Shown: positions 1-8,932, counted from the first letter of the stretch. The stretch is 64,000 bases of DNA from Acetobacterium paludosum (GCF_008086595.1 NZ_RXYA01000001.1:124001-188000); one strand, 5' to 3'. A program made the numbers and translations. Notes: generated by a model from the sequence alone, not told the origin.

Positions 1-2
1 TA

Positions 3-395
3 ATCGCCAAGGCGGAAACCATAAAAGAACCAAAATCGGTCTTCATCGATATTGGGAAATTTTACACAGCCGGCCCGGGATCCATGCTGGATTCGATGTT
101 GACGGATCTTAATGCTAAGAACATTGCGGCCGATGCGACCAGCCAATGGGCGCAACTGAGCACCGAAGCAATCATCGCCGCTAATCCCGATGTGTATATT
201 TCTCTTTATACAAAACCGGATGTGATAAAGGCAACGCCGGGCTTTGATAAAATCAATGCCATTGCCAATAATAATCTTGTTTATTTTGAATATTTAACGC
301 CGGAAAGCGATATGGTTCAGCGACCGGGTCCGCGTATTATTGAAGGAATGGCTTTACTGGCACAGAGCATCTATCCAAATGTATTTAGTAAATAA
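3..395 (+). CDS. btuF: Corrinoid/iron ABC transporter substrate-binding protein, C-terminal part (5' end outside window)
   Basis: Reading frame is open from the first bases of the window to the stop at 393-395, so only about 130 C-terminal residues are present. The sequence has the look of a TroA/BtuF-type periplasmic binding protein: an 'AANPDVYIS' strand, then 'DKINAIANNNLVYF', and a C-terminal helix 'GPRIIEGMALLAQSIYP'. In this family the C-terminal lobe closes over a metal chelate or corrinoid. It lies directly before a FecCD-type permease, an ABC ATPase and corrinoid genes, so a cobalamin or cobinamide substrate is inferred from context. A lipoprotein signal would be upstream of the window. 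An iron-siderophore substrate cannot be excluded from sequence alone. Confidence 0.82.
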   Translation: MAKAETIKEPKSVFIDIGKFYTAGPGSMLDSMLTDLNAKNIAADATSQWAQLSTEAIIAANPDVYISLYTKPDVIKATPGFDKINAIANNNLVYFEYLTPESDMVQRPGPRIIEGMALLAQSIYPNVFSK

Positions 396-402
396 TCACT
401 TT

Positions 403-464
403 AGGGGCGAATGCTGTTCGCCCCTGAGTTTTCTCATCAATTTGGAGTAAATTCAGGGGTGAAC
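403..464 (+). promoter_or_regulatory. Mutually exclusive hairpins between btuF and btuC
   Basis: Segment 403-411 (AGGGGCGAA) pairs perfectly with 417-425 (TTCGCCCCT). Segment 416-427 can instead pair with 453-464 over 12 bp with one G-U pair. The two hairpins share 417-425 and cannot coexist. The first is followed by GAGTTTTCT, a weak U-rich tail. The layout resembles an attenuator or an RNA-processing element that sets permease level relative to binding protein; function is inferred. Confidence 0.5.
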
Positions 465-494
465 AGACAAAAATGAAATTAAATTGGAGACACA

Positions 495-1526
495 ATGAAA
501 AGCAAGCTTAAAAAACATGCCATGCTGATATCGATAATTATTTGCATGATTATTATTTATCTATGTACCTTAATGGGCGTTACGTCTATCTCTTTTGTGG
601 AGGCAAACAAGATTTTGCTGAATCAGATTTTTCATATTGATCTTGGTATGGAAAACATCAGTGTGGGGGCTACCGCCATTATCTGGAATGTTCGCTTACC
701 GAGGATTATTCTGGCCTTTGTCACGGGTGGCGCGTTAGCCCTTTGCGGCGCGGCTTATCAGGGGATTTTCAAAAATCCCATGGCGGATCCCTATATCTTA
801 GGGGTCTCATCGGGAGCCGCATTAGGGGCTACCATCGGCATTATCCTGAAGTTTTCAAGCAGCTTTCTGGGTCTTAATGGAATAGCCATTTTAGCCTTTA
901 TCGGTTCATTCTCAACCATCTTGATTGTCTATAATATTTCCCGGGTGGGGCGTAAGGTGCCGGTGGCAACCCTATTGCTCAGCGGGATTGCGATTGGACA
1001 AACCTTGAGTGCATTAATATCTTTATTTATGATTTTCAACCAGAATGAAATGTCCCAGATTATATTTTGGACCATGGGGAGCTTAAATGGCAAGGGCTGG
1101 AATCAGGTCATTGCGGTGTTGCCTTATGTGATTTTAGGCTGTGTTATTATGCTAACGTCGGTGCGAGAGCTGGATATCATGCTTCTCGGAGAAGATACGG
1201 CCAATCAGCTGGGAGTGGATACCGAGAGATTAAAAAAGAAGATCCTGTTTTCCTCCTCGCTGATTACAGCAGCAGTCGTGTCGGTTACCGGGATCATCGG
1301 TTTTGTAGGATTGGTTGTTCCTCATATTGTCAGAATGGTGACCGGGCCGAAACATCGTGTTTTAGTCCCTTTTTCGCTATTGTTTGGCGGCGTTTTCCTC
1401 ATTTTGTGCGATACGCTGGCCCGGACGGCAACAGCCCAGGAAATTCCGGTAGGAATTATTACGGCGGCTTTTGGTGGACCTTTCTTTGTTTATCTCTTGA
1501 GAAAAAGAAAAAAGGGCGGTGTCTAA
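495..1526 (+). CDS. btuC: FecCD-family corrinoid ABC transporter permease
   Basis: A 343-residue polytopic membrane protein of the BtuC/FecCD/FhuB family, normal length for the family. Strongly hydrophobic segments occur throughout. It carries the family signatures 'GAAYQGIFKNPMADPYILG' (about residues 90-108) and 'TGIIGFVGLVVPHIVRM' (about 265-281), the latter forming the coupling region contacted by the ATPase. It would form the translocation channel as a homodimer. The start ATG follows GGAGACACA. It ends 8 bases inside a possible GTG start of the ATPase gene. Operon context with cbi genes points to corrinoid import; an iron-chelate importer is the alternative. Confidence 0.88.
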   Translation: MKSKLKKHAMLISIIICMIIIYLCTLMGVTSISFVEANKILLNQIFHIDLGMENISVGATAIIWNVRLPRIILAFVTGGALALCGAAYQGIFKNPMADPYILGVSSGAALGATIGIILKFSSSFLGLNGIAILAFIGSFSTILIVYNISRVGRKVPVATLLLSGIAIGQTLSALISLFMIFNQNEMSQIIFWTMGSLNGKGWNQVIAVLPYVILGCVIMLTSVRELDIMLLGEDTANQLGVDTERLKKKILFSSSLITAAVVSVTGIIGFVGLVVPHIVRMVTGPKHRVLVPFSLLFGGVFLILCDTLARTATAQEIPVGIITAAFGGPFFVYLLRKRKKGGV

Positions 1527-1527
1527 G

Positions 1528-2811
1528 ATGCAACGTTTAATGCCAAAAATTATGCTGAATTTCAAGGACGTTGTCGCAGCCTATGGCGAAACAAATGTGC
1601 TGCAGGGCTTTAATGCCACAATTTGTCAAGGTGAATTTGTGGGGCTGATCGGCCCTAATGGAACCGGAAAATCGACCTTGTTAAAATGTTTAACGGGGCT
1701 ATTGCCGCTAAAATCAGGCGAGATTATGCTGGAAGAAAAAAACAATGCCGCTTATTCACAACGAGAGCGCGCGCAGCTGGTGGCTGTGGTACCGCAATCC
1801 TTTGACATTGACTATGACTTTACGGTTGAAGATATTGTCCTGATGGGCAGAAACCCCTATCTGAGCTACCGAATTAAAGAAAGCCGGAAGGATTATGATA
1901 TGGTCACAGAAGCGATGCGGGTGACCAAGACATTATCATTCCGGAAACGCTATTATAATAATTTGAGCGGCGGTGAAAAACAACGGGTCATTATTGCTCG
2001 GGCAATCGCCCAGGATCCGGATATCATTTTCCTTGATGAACCCACATCAGCTCTGGATATTCATCATCAAATCGAAGTGATGGAGTTGATCCGCAACCTC
2101 AATCTAAAAAAATCCATGACCGTGGTGGCGGTGCTGCATGACATCAATCTAGCCTCCCGATATTGCAATCGTCTGATTTTGATGAAAAATGGCCAGGTTG
2201 TTGTGGATGGAACGCCTAAAGAAGTGATCACCGAAGATAATTTGAAAAAAGTTTATGATATGAAAATGTTTATTCAGGAGAATAAGCTTTTTGAAAAACC
2301 GGAAGTGATTCCCCTTCGGGTCATTAAAGAAACAGAAACCTATCGCAGCCTTCGCATTCACGTGATTTGCGGTGGAAATAAGGCCTCTCAGGTTTTGGAA
2401 GAGCTCGAAGCCATGGGCCACCATGTGACCGCGGGCGTGGTCAACCAGGGCAGTGATGATTGGACGATATGCGATGTCCTCAGCATTCCCATGGTTGAGG
2501 AAAGCCCGTTTACATCAATTAGTTTGGAAAAGCAGGAAGAAAATCTGGCCTTAATGGCAGATTGTGATTTCATTCTCATTTCGGATCTGCCTTTTGGTCA
2601 TGGGAATATCAACAATCTTAGCGGCTTGGAAAATCTTAGCGGCAGCATCTATTTTCACAAGAACTGTCGCAATAATGATTTTACCGAAGGCCAATTAACA
2701 AAACGTCTTTCGGATATCAAAGCAAAGAAGCAGCTGGTGGAAATTGATGATCATCAGGAATTTTTAGAAATCATTAAAAAATTAACCCTCATCGAAAACC
2801 ATGAAGCTTAA
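1528..2811 (+). CDS. btuD: Corrinoid ABC transporter ATP-binding protein with C-terminal extension
   Basis: Residues 1 to about 255 are a complete FecE/BtuD-type ATPase: Walker A 'GPNGTGKSTLLK' (about 42-53), signature 'NLSGGEKQRVIIARA' (about 146-160), Walker B 'IIFLDEP'. The remaining 150 or so residues, from about 275, form an extra domain with 'VICGGNKASQVLEELEAMG' followed by 'TAGVVNQGSDDW' and 'ISDLPFGHGN'. Similar extensions are known to me in clostridial and archaeal corrinoid transporters but have no assigned role. ATG 1528 was chosen; a GTG at 1519 overlapping btuC is the alternative, but the AAAGGG element lies too close to it. The gene is followed after 45 bp by cbiA. Confidence 0.87.
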   Translation: MQRLMPKIMLNFKDVVAAYGETNVLQGFNATICQGEFVGLIGPNGTGKSTLLKCLTGLLPLKSGEIMLEEKNNAAYSQRERAQLVAVVPQSFDIDYDFTVEDIVLMGRNPYLSYRIKESRKDYDMVTEAMRVTKTLSFRKRYYNNLSGGEKQRVIIARAIAQDPDIIFLDEPTSALDIHHQIEVMELIRNLNLKKSMTVVAVLHDINLASRYCNRLILMKNGQVVVDGTPKEVITEDNLKKVYDMKMFIQENKLFEKPEVIPLRVIKETETYRSLRIHVICGGNKASQVLEELEAMGHHVTAGVVNQGSDDWTICDVLSIPMVEESPFTSISLEKQEENLALMADCDFILISDLPFGHGNINNLSGLENLSGSIYFHKNCRNNDFTEGQLTKRLSDIKAKKQLVEIDDHQEFLEIIKKLTLIENHEA

Positions 2812-2856
2812 TATGAGGATAAAAATAAAATAAGTGTCATTCGGGAAAAGGAGATC

Positions 2857-4227
2857 ATGATGGATTATTTTATGCTGGCAGGTGCCAGTAGTAATGTTGG
2901 AAAAACAACGGTTACCATGGGAATAATGGCCGCCTTTAAAAAAAGAGGCCTTAAGGTAAAGCCTTTTAAAACCGGGCCGGACTATATTGACCCCATGTTT
3001 CATAGCTTTGTCACCGGGGCGCGGTCCATAAATTTGGATACCTGGATGTTGGATGAAGACACAATTCGAGGACTGTTTTACCGCCGCCTTAAAGAAGCGA
3101 ATGATCTTGGAATAATTGAAGGGGTGATGGGGCTGTATGACGGACATAGCCTGGAATCGGATGTCGGCAGCAGTGCCTACCTGGCTAAAGCGGTGGATGC
3201 TCCGACAATTCTCATCATTGATGGTCGGGGCATGTCAAAGAGTGCTGCGGCATTGGTAAAAGGATATATCGATTTTGATCCCGAGACAAAGATTGCCGGG
3301 GTAATTATTAATCGAATATCTTCAAATCCTCATTACCAGTTACTTAAGGAAATGATTGAAGCCTATAATGATGTGACCTGCCTGGGATATTTCCCTGACA
3401 ATCCGGATATTGTAATGGACAGTCGTCACTTAGGTTTGGTTCCGGTTGAAGAGATCCCGGATTTTAGAGAAAAAGTTGATAAAGCCGGTGAACTGGCGGA
3501 AGCCCATATTGATTTGGACAAATTGCTGGAACTCAGCCATCACGCCGATATTACCAATCATTACAGCGATCCATTTAGTGCCTGGGATAAGAAATATCAG
3601 GGGTTGCGTATCGGAGTTCCGAAAGATCGGGCCTTTAATTTCTATTATGAAGACAATTTCCGGGCCCTTGAAAATGCTGGGATTGAGATCGTTCTCTTTA
3701 GCCCGTTGAATGACAAAGCGCTGCCGGAAAACCTCGATGGGCTTTACATTGGCGGGGGGTTTCCGGAAGTATTTGGGGCTGAGCTGGCAGAAAATAAAAC
3801 AATGCTCACCGATATTAAAAAACAATTGGAAGCCGGACTGCCCTGTTATGCGGAGTGCGGGGGACTGATGTATCTTACAAAATCCATGACCCTCAATAAT
3901 GGTGAAACAAATGAAGGCGTTGGTTTTATTGACGGTGAATCCCATATGACAAAACACCTGCAGCGATTTGGTTATGTGAATATCTGTGCTTATTTAAGGG
4001 AAAAGCCCATTGAAATACGCGGACATGAATTTCATCACAGTGAGGTAACCATATCGGAAGAAATTCCAACGGCCTATGTGATCACAAAAAATAGCCGAAC
4101 CTGGACGTGCGGCTATCGCTTAAAAAATGTGCTGGCCGGCTATCCGCATATTCATTTTTACAGCAATCCTTCATTCTTGCAGGCCCTGCTGACATCGGCA
4201 CTCAACCATAAAGAGGGACGAGAATGA
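2857..4227 (+). CDS. cbiA: Cobyrinic acid a,c-diamide synthase
   Basis: Amidates the a and c side chains of cobyrinic acid using glutamine and ATP. At 456 residues it has the usual two-domain layout: an N-terminal dethiobiotin-synthetase-like ATPase with 'GASSNVGKTTVTMG' (residues 9-22), and a C-terminal type-1-like glutamine amidotransferase with the nucleophile in 'CYAECGGLMYL' (Cys about 333) and a late 'GHEFHHSE' histidine motif. Tandem ATGs at 2857 and 2860 follow AAAGGAGATC; the second is better spaced. The stop overlaps the next start as ATGA, which indicates translational coupling with the threonine kinase gene. Confidence 0.95.
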   Translation: MMDYFMLAGASSNVGKTTVTMGIMAAFKKRGLKVKPFKTGPDYIDPMFHSFVTGARSINLDTWMLDEDTIRGLFYRRLKEANDLGIIEGVMGLYDGHSLESDVGSSAYLAKAVDAPTILIIDGRGMSKSAAALVKGYIDFDPETKIAGVIINRISSNPHYQLLKEMIEAYNDVTCLGYFPDNPDIVMDSRHLGLVPVEEIPDFREKVDKAGELAEAHIDLDKLLELSHHADITNHYSDPFSAWDKKYQGLRIGVPKDRAFNFYYEDNFRALENAGIEIVLFSPLNDKALPENLDGLYIGGGFPEVFGAELAENKTMLTDIKKQLEAGLPCYAECGGLMYLTKSMTLNNGETNEGVGFIDGESHMTKHLQRFGYVNICAYLREKPIEIRGHEFHHSEVTISEEIPTAYVITKNSRTWTCGYRLKNVLAGYPHIHFYSNPSFLQALLTSALNHKEGRE

Positions 4228-5108
4228 GGCGGGTTAAGGTAAAAACACCGGGAACCTGCGGAGAATTTATTCAAGGCTGGTTCGATGATAATCCCTGTCT
4301 GGTATCTTGTCCTATTGACCGTTATTCAAGCATTACCATTGAAGAAGGCCCGGGCAATCTGAATCGATTAAAGCCGAAAACCGTTAAGCTGATTGAGGAA
4401 GTGTTTCGCCTTTATGCAATCCCCAATGAAGAAAAAGAAAAGCTGCATATAACAATGGATACGGAAATACCGCTGGAAAAAGGCATGGCCAGTAGCACCG
4501 CGGATATAGCCGGAATGGCGGCCGGACTTTCGGAATACTTTGGCTTGGGGCTGACCCCGAAAGAAATCGGAGCACTTTGTGCCGTGATTGAACCATCGGA
4601 TAATTTAATGTTTTCTGAGCTGAATCTTTTTAATCATCTTAATGGAGCGGTCTTAAAGAATTTTGACGGTTGTGTGGAAGCGGATTTGATAATCGTTGAT
4701 TTCCATGGGGGCATCGATACGATGTCCTTCAATGAAACCCAGGATGATTATTCGGATAAAGATTTAGAAACTTTTTCAGAAATTGTAAACCTGTTTGAAA
4801 AAGGGGTTAGAACGAAAAGTTTAAAAGATATCGGAGCAGCATGTACCAAAAGTGCCTTTCTCAATCAGAAAAGACTGAAAAAACAATACTTGGAGGAAAT
4901 AACCACACTTTCAAAAAGGTTTGGCGGATTGGGAACCGTGATCGGCCACAGTGGAACGGTCATCGGGGTCATGTACAAGAAAGAAAACTTTCAGGAAGCT
5001 GAATTTATAAAAGCTTTAAAAACGCATATTCCTGAAACGGCTTACGCCGAACTATATTTTAATCACTTAATCCCGGGTGGAATAACAGTATCCCAGGAAG
5101 AAATTTAA
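4224..5108 (+). CDS. pduX: PduX-like L-threonine kinase (GHMP kinase family)
   Basis: GHMP-superfamily small-molecule kinase of 294 residues. The N-terminus 'VKTPGTCGEFIQGW' matches the PduX/threonine-kinase type, and the ATP-binding glycine-rich motif is 'EKGMASSTADIAG' (about residues 85-97). PduX makes L-threonine-O-3-phosphate, the substrate of CobD, which lies in the second corrinoid operon at 35421. It overlaps cbiA by 4 bases and sits inside a corrinoid operon, which supports the aminopropanol-arm role over other GHMP kinases such as homoserine kinase. Substrate specificity is inferred from context and N-terminal motif. Confidence 0.85.
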   Translation: MRRVKVKTPGTCGEFIQGWFDDNPCLVSCPIDRYSSITIEEGPGNLNRLKPKTVKLIEEVFRLYAIPNEEKEKLHITMDTEIPLEKGMASSTADIAGMAAGLSEYFGLGLTPKEIGALCAVIEPSDNLMFSELNLFNHLNGAVLKNFDGCVEADLIIVDFHGGIDTMSFNETQDDYSDKDLETFSEIVNLFEKGVRTKSLKDIGAACTKSAFLNQKRLKKQYLEEITTLSKRFGGLGTVIGHSGTVIGVMYKKENFQEAEFIKALKTHIPETAYAELYFNHLIPGGITVSQEEI

Positions 5109-5143
5109 ATTAGAAAATGAATAATATTAGAAGGAGAGAAAAT

Positions 5144-5773
5144 ATGGCTTATATTAATAACCCCCAAGAAATCGAAGAACGCAGTTTTGAAATTATTACC
5201 CAGGAATTAGGGGGGAAGGTTTTTCCTGAAGCGATTGCCCCAATGATAAAACGGATCATCCACACTACCGCCGATTTTGAATATGCTGATTTGCTGGAAA
5301 TTCTTAATAATGGTTATGAAAGCGGCATGGAAGCGCTGAAACAGGGGAAGAAAATTTATGCGGATACCCGGATGATTCAGGTAGCTGTTAATAAGAAAGC
5401 ATTGGCTGATCATGGGATCAAGATTGTCAATTACGTCCACGATCCGGATGTTGCGATTGAAGCCAAAGAACGCGGCGTGACCCGTTCCACGGTCGGGATG
5501 GAAAAAGCATTTAAAGATGACAGCATCGGTATTTTTGCCATCGGAAACGCGCCCACAGCCTTGTATACCCTTATTGAAAAAGTGAAGGCGGGGGAAGTCA
5601 AACCAGATCTGATAATCGGAGCGCCGATTGGCTTTGTCGGAGCGGCAGAATCGAAAGTTGCCCTGGATCAAATTGACAGTCCGATTATTCGGATTAATGG
5701 AAGAAAGGGCGGAAGCCCGGTGGTAGCCGCCATTCTTAATGCGATGTTGTATCAATTGGGAAGGGAATGGTAG
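5144..5773 (+). CDS. cbiC: Cobalt-precorrin-8 methylmutase
   Basis: Moves the methyl group from C11 to C12 to give cobyrinic acid. 209 residues from ATG 5144, typical for CbiC/CobH. The catalytic histidine is in 'RIIHTTADF' (His40). The motifs 'DTRMIQVAVNK', 'GIFAIGNAPTAL' and 'IGAPIGFVGAAESK' are all present. ATG 5144 is chosen because AAGGAGAGAAAAT lies just upstream; an upstream ATG at 5117 would place this ribosome binding site inside the coding region. The 3' end is 4 bases from the chosen start of cbiL. Confidence 0.95.
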   Translation: MAYINNPQEIEERSFEIITQELGGKVFPEAIAPMIKRIIHTTADFEYADLLEILNNGYESGMEALKQGKKIYADTRMIQVAVNKKALADHGIKIVNYVHDPDVAIEAKERGVTRSTVGMEKAFKDDSIGIFAIGNAPTALYTLIEKVKAGEVKPDLIIGAPIGFVGAAESKVALDQIDSPIIRINGRKGGSPVVAAILNAMLYQLGREW

Positions 5774-5777
5774 GAAA

Positions 5778-6506
5778 ATGACAGCAGGAAAAAAAGGAAT
5801 ATTTTACGGTATCGGTGTCGGTCCGGGAGATCCGGATTTAATCACCGTTAAAGCCGCCCGAATTTTGGATGCCTGTGATGTGGTGATCACCCCGACTAAA
5901 AAGATGGGAAAAACCAGCATTGCCTTTGAAATTGTGAAAAGTCATATTTCTGACCTCTCAAAGGTTTTGGACATGAATTTTCCGATGATTTCGCTTAGTC
6001 AGGAACGAGAAGTTTTGGCAAAACAATGGAAAGAAAATGCCGATGCGATTGAACTGCTTTTAAATGAAGGCAAGAATGTGGCTTTTATTACCTTGGGAGA
6101 CCCTATGGTATTTAGCACCTATTCTTATGTCATGGAGTTTTTATTGAAGCGGGATATCGAAGTGGTTACCCTGTCCGGCGTCCCATCATTTTGTAATTTA
6201 GCGGCGCAGCTTAACATTCCGTTAACGCAGGGAGAAGAATCCCTGGGGATCGTGGCGATGACCCAGCCGATTGAAGAAATCCGAGCTATTTTAGATGCCC
6301 ATCAAAATATTGTGGTAATGAAAATTTCCGCCAATAATGTTTTGATGGCTGAGGAATTGGAAGCCCGGGGTCTGGAAAAGTCCTTTGTGCTGGTGTCAAA
6401 CATCGGGATGGAAAATCAACAGATCATCCGGGACATTGACGTACTTAAAGGAAAGATTCCGTATTTATCAACCTTGTTAGTAAAAAAGAATTATCCCCTT
6501 CAATAA
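5778..6506 (+). CDS. cbiL: Cobalt-precorrin-2 C20-methyltransferase
   Basis: SAM-dependent tetrapyrrole methylase that acts after cobalt insertion. 242 residues with the family N-terminal motif 'GIGVGPGDPDLITVKAARIL', the middle 'FITLGDPMVFSTYSYVME' (GDP motif contacting SAM) and 'TLSGVPSFCNLAAQLNIPL'. The 'SYVMEFL' and 'SFCNLAA' patterns are typical of CbiL/CobI rather than the other methylases in the window. The start at 5778 follows GGTAGGAAA; an upstream in-frame ATG at 5739 lies within cbiC. Next gene cbiD begins 13 bases after the stop. Confidence 0.93.
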   Translation: MTAGKKGIFYGIGVGPGDPDLITVKAARILDACDVVITPTKKMGKTSIAFEIVKSHISDLSKVLDMNFPMISLSQEREVLAKQWKENADAIELLLNEGKNVAFITLGDPMVFSTYSYVMEFLLKRDIEVVTLSGVPSFCNLAAQLNIPLTQGEESLGIVAMTQPIEEIRAILDAHQNIVVMKISANNVLMAEELEARGLEKSFVLVSNIGMENQQIIRDIDVLKGKIPYLSTLLVKKNYPLQ

Positions 6507-6519
6507 TTGAGGCCAGCAG

Positions 6520-7665
6520 ATGTTAAATAAAACGATTGAAAAAAACGGAAAAGAACTGCGCTATGGTTATACCACCGGATCATGTGCCACGGCGGCTACA
6601 AAAGCGGCGCTTCTGATGTACTTAAACCAAAAAAAATTGGCGACCGTTAAGATCGATACCCCTAAGGGATGGCCACTTGAGCTAATTCTTCACGATCAGG
6701 TTTTTACTGAAAAAGAAGCTTCCTGCTCGGTCGTGAAAGATTCAGGTGATGATCCGGATGTTACCAATGGCGTTAAGGTTTTTTCGAAAATAATACCTTC
6801 AAATAAGGACGGCATCCAGTTCGTCGCCGGAATCGGGGTGGGCACGGTAACTTCGGTGGGGCTCAGTATCCCAATCGGAGAACCGGCAATCAACCCGATT
6901 CCGCGGGAAATGATAAGCCGGGCTATAGCGACTGTCATGGCAGCGAATGACCAGAGCCCTGCAATGGAGTTGCCGCGAGGCTGGGTTGTCGAAATATCCA
7001 TTCCCCAGGGAGTGGCGCTGGCCAAACGGACCTTTAATCCTAAACTGGGGATTGAAGGGGGATTATCGGTGCTGGGCACCTCCGGGATTGTGGAACCCAT
7101 GAGCGAGGATGCCCTGAAGGCATCGTTAAAGCTTGAACTCAATGTTCTCAAGGCAAGAGGGTATAAAGAAATCATTTTTGTCCCGGGTAATTATGGAAAA
7201 GATTTTTCGGAGACCCTGGGACTTAACCAGGAAGTGCTTATTAAAACCAGTAATTTTATCGGATTCATGCTTGATGAAGCCGAACGAATGGGATTTGAGA
7301 AGATTCTGCTGGTCGGGCATTTGGGAAAACTGGTGAAGGTTGCCGGCGGAATTTTCAACACTCACAGCAGTGTGGCAGATGCCCGGATGGAAATACTCGC
7401 CGCTCATTGCGGTTTGTTGGGAGCTTCTCAAACAACGATGGAAAAAATCATGGCCTGTAAAACAACAGATGAAGCAACCGATATTATTTTAGAAGAAAAC
7501 CGGCCGGACTATTTTAATCATCTGGCAGAGGCTGTCAAGAAAAAGGTCATGGATCGGGTTTATAAAACCATCGACATTGAGGTGATCCTGTTTTCTAAAA
7601 TCCATGGCCGCCTGGGCCAAAGTAAAGATGCGGAGAAAATGAGGGAACGATTATGTATCCATTAA
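6520..7665 (+). CDS. cbiD: Cobalt-precorrin-5B C1-methyltransferase
   Basis: 381 residues. The N-terminus carries the diagnostic 'YGYTTGSCATAATKAAL' motif of CbiD. Other conserved blocks are 'VVKDSGDDPDVTNG', 'GVGTVTSVGLSIPIGEPAINP' (about residues 108-128) and 'VGHLGKLVKVAGGIFNTHS'. CbiD is unrelated in sequence to the TP-methylase enzymes and works only in the anaerobic route, methylating C1 after CbiG has opened the lactone. The stop overlaps the start of cbiE by 13 bases. Confidence 0.95.
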   Translation: MLNKTIEKNGKELRYGYTTGSCATAATKAALLMYLNQKKLATVKIDTPKGWPLELILHDQVFTEKEASCSVVKDSGDDPDVTNGVKVFSKIIPSNKDGIQFVAGIGVGTVTSVGLSIPIGEPAINPIPREMISRAIATVMAANDQSPAMELPRGWVVEISIPQGVALAKRTFNPKLGIEGGLSVLGTSGIVEPMSEDALKASLKLELNVLKARGYKEIIFVPGNYGKDFSETLGLNQEVLIKTSNFIGFMLDEAERMGFEKILLVGHLGKLVKVAGGIFNTHSSVADARMEILAAHCGLLGASQTTMEKIMACKTTDEATDIILEENRPDYFNHLAEAVKKKVMDRVYKTIDIEVILFSKIHGRLGQSKDAEKMRERLCIH

Positions 7666-8279
7666 AAGTTATTGGATTGGGGCCGGGACATCCGGATTAT
7701 ATATTGCCGATTGCTAAAAAAGAAATTGAAGCCGCTGAGGTTATTCTCTGCGGGGTCCGACATGCTGAAAGCTTTGATCCCACCGGGAAAAAAATGCTCT
7801 ATATCGGAAAAGGAATTCCCTTAAGCGAATTAATGGCAGAGGTTGCACAAGTCTACCGAACCCGGAAAACAGCCTTGGTGGTGTCGGGAGATACCGGGTT
7901 TTACAGCCTTTTATCCTATGCGAAAAAAGTAATTCCAGAAAAAGACATTGTCTGTATTCCCGGAATCAGTTCCCTGCAATATCTTTTTGGAAAACTGGGG
8001 GAAACATGGGAAGATGCCAGGCTCATGAGTCTTCATGGCCGCGACCAGGATTTATTCGCAGCGGTTACTGAAAATAAGAAGCTGGGAATGCTGACAGATA
8101 AAAATAACAACACCGCCTTTATAGCAAAAACCCTGGCATTAGCAGGGCTGAAAGACAGTATTATTTATGTGGGGGAAGAGTTATCCTATCCTAATGAAAA
8201 AGTAACCAGGCTGACCATTGAAGAAGCCCTGACTTTTAAGGAGAAAGGAATGGCGGTGGTGGTGATTATCAATGAGTAA
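7653..8279 (+). CDS. cbiE: Cobalt-precorrin-7 C5-methyltransferase
   Basis: TP-methylase family protein of 208 residues with 'VIGLGPGHPDYILPIA' at the N-terminus, 'VVSGDTGFYSLLSYA' in the middle and 'IPGISSLQYLFGKLG'. In aerobes this domain is fused to CbiT as CobL; here the two are separate, overlapping genes. It overlaps cbiD by 13 bases and cbiT by 8, so the trio is probably translated in a coupled way. Confidence 0.93.
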   Translation: MYPLKVIGLGPGHPDYILPIAKKEIEAAEVILCGVRHAESFDPTGKKMLYIGKGIPLSELMAEVAQVYRTRKTALVVSGDTGFYSLLSYAKKVIPEKDIVCIPGISSLQYLFGKLGETWEDARLMSLHGRDQDLFAAVTENKKLGMLTDKNNNTAFIAKTLALAGLKDSIIYVGEELSYPNEKVTRLTIEEALTFKEKGMAVVVIINE

Positions 8280-8862
8280 GATAGCAGGATACAAAGACGA
8301 AGCTTATATCCGGGGAAAAGCCCCGATGACCAAAAGAGAAATTCGGGTGTTGACAATTTCATTATTGGGCATTGAAGCTGGGAATGTCGTGGTGGATATT
8401 GGTGCCGGTACCGGCGGCTTAACCATGGAAGCGGCTTATGCAGCAGCACCGGGAAGGGTTTATGCGGTCGAAGCAAAGGAAACGGCACTGGAACTGGTGC
8501 AAAAAAATAAAGAACATTTCAAAGCCGACAATGTGATGATTGTTCCCGGCAAAGCGCCGCAAGTTTTGGCTGAAATAACAGAGCCGGTGGATCGGGTCAT
8601 CATTGGCGGTTCCGGCGGCAATATGGAAGGCCTGTTTAAATGGTGCAAGGAAAAGATTCGAGCCGGCGGACGGGTGGTTGCCAATTTTGTAACGCTTGAA
8701 AATGCGGCGCAGGCGACGACACTGATGAATCAGTATTTTGAAAATGTGGAACTCATTCAGGTTGGAATCAGTCGGGGTGAAGGCATTGGGGGATTGACGA
8801 TGCTGAAGGCTTCCAATCCTATTTTTATTATTACCGGCGACGTGGCAGTAAAAGAATCGTAG
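8272..8862 (+). CDS. cbiT: Cobalt-precorrin-6B C15-methyltransferase (decarboxylating)
   Basis: Class I Rossmann-fold SAM methyltransferase, 196 residues, typical for CbiT. SAM motif I is 'VVVDIGAGTGGLTMEAA' (about residues 38-54), followed by 'VYAVEAKETALELVQKN' and 'VDRVIIGGSGGNMEGL'. The 'GAPMTKREIRVL'-type N-terminal block is present as 'KAPMTKREIRVL'. It methylates C15 and decarboxylates the C12 acetate. It is the last gene of this operon; its stop TAG shares its last base with a 27-bp repeat found again 1.3 kb downstream. Confidence 0.94.
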   Translation: MSKIAGYKDEAYIRGKAPMTKREIRVLTISLLGIEAGNVVVDIGAGTGGLTMEAAYAAAPGRVYAVEAKETALELVQKNKEHFKADNVMIVPGKAPQVLAEITEPVDRVIIGGSGGNMEGLFKWCKEKIRAGGRVVANFVTLENAAQATTLMNQYFENVELIQVGISRGEGIGGLTMLKASNPIFIITGDVAVKES

Positions 8863-8888
8863 TAGTAAATAATTTGCAGGAATCTTAT
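8862..8888 (+). repeat. 27-bp direct repeat, copy 1
   Basis: Perfectly identical to 10185-10211. It begins GTAGTAAATAATTTGCAGGA and starts on the last base of the cbiT stop codon. The two copies bracket a 1.3-kb block with partial genes. This suggests duplication or recombination, but no transposase or terminal inverted repeats were seen. Confidence 0.85.
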
Positions 8889-8932
8889 ATCAATCCCAAG
8901 CTGCTTACCGCATAATCGAATTGAGTAAATGT

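Noticed and set aside
1067-1540. 157-codon open frame overlapping btuC
   Set aside because: It is another frame of a clear FecCD permease, with Arg/Cys-rich low-quality sequence and no ribosome binding site.
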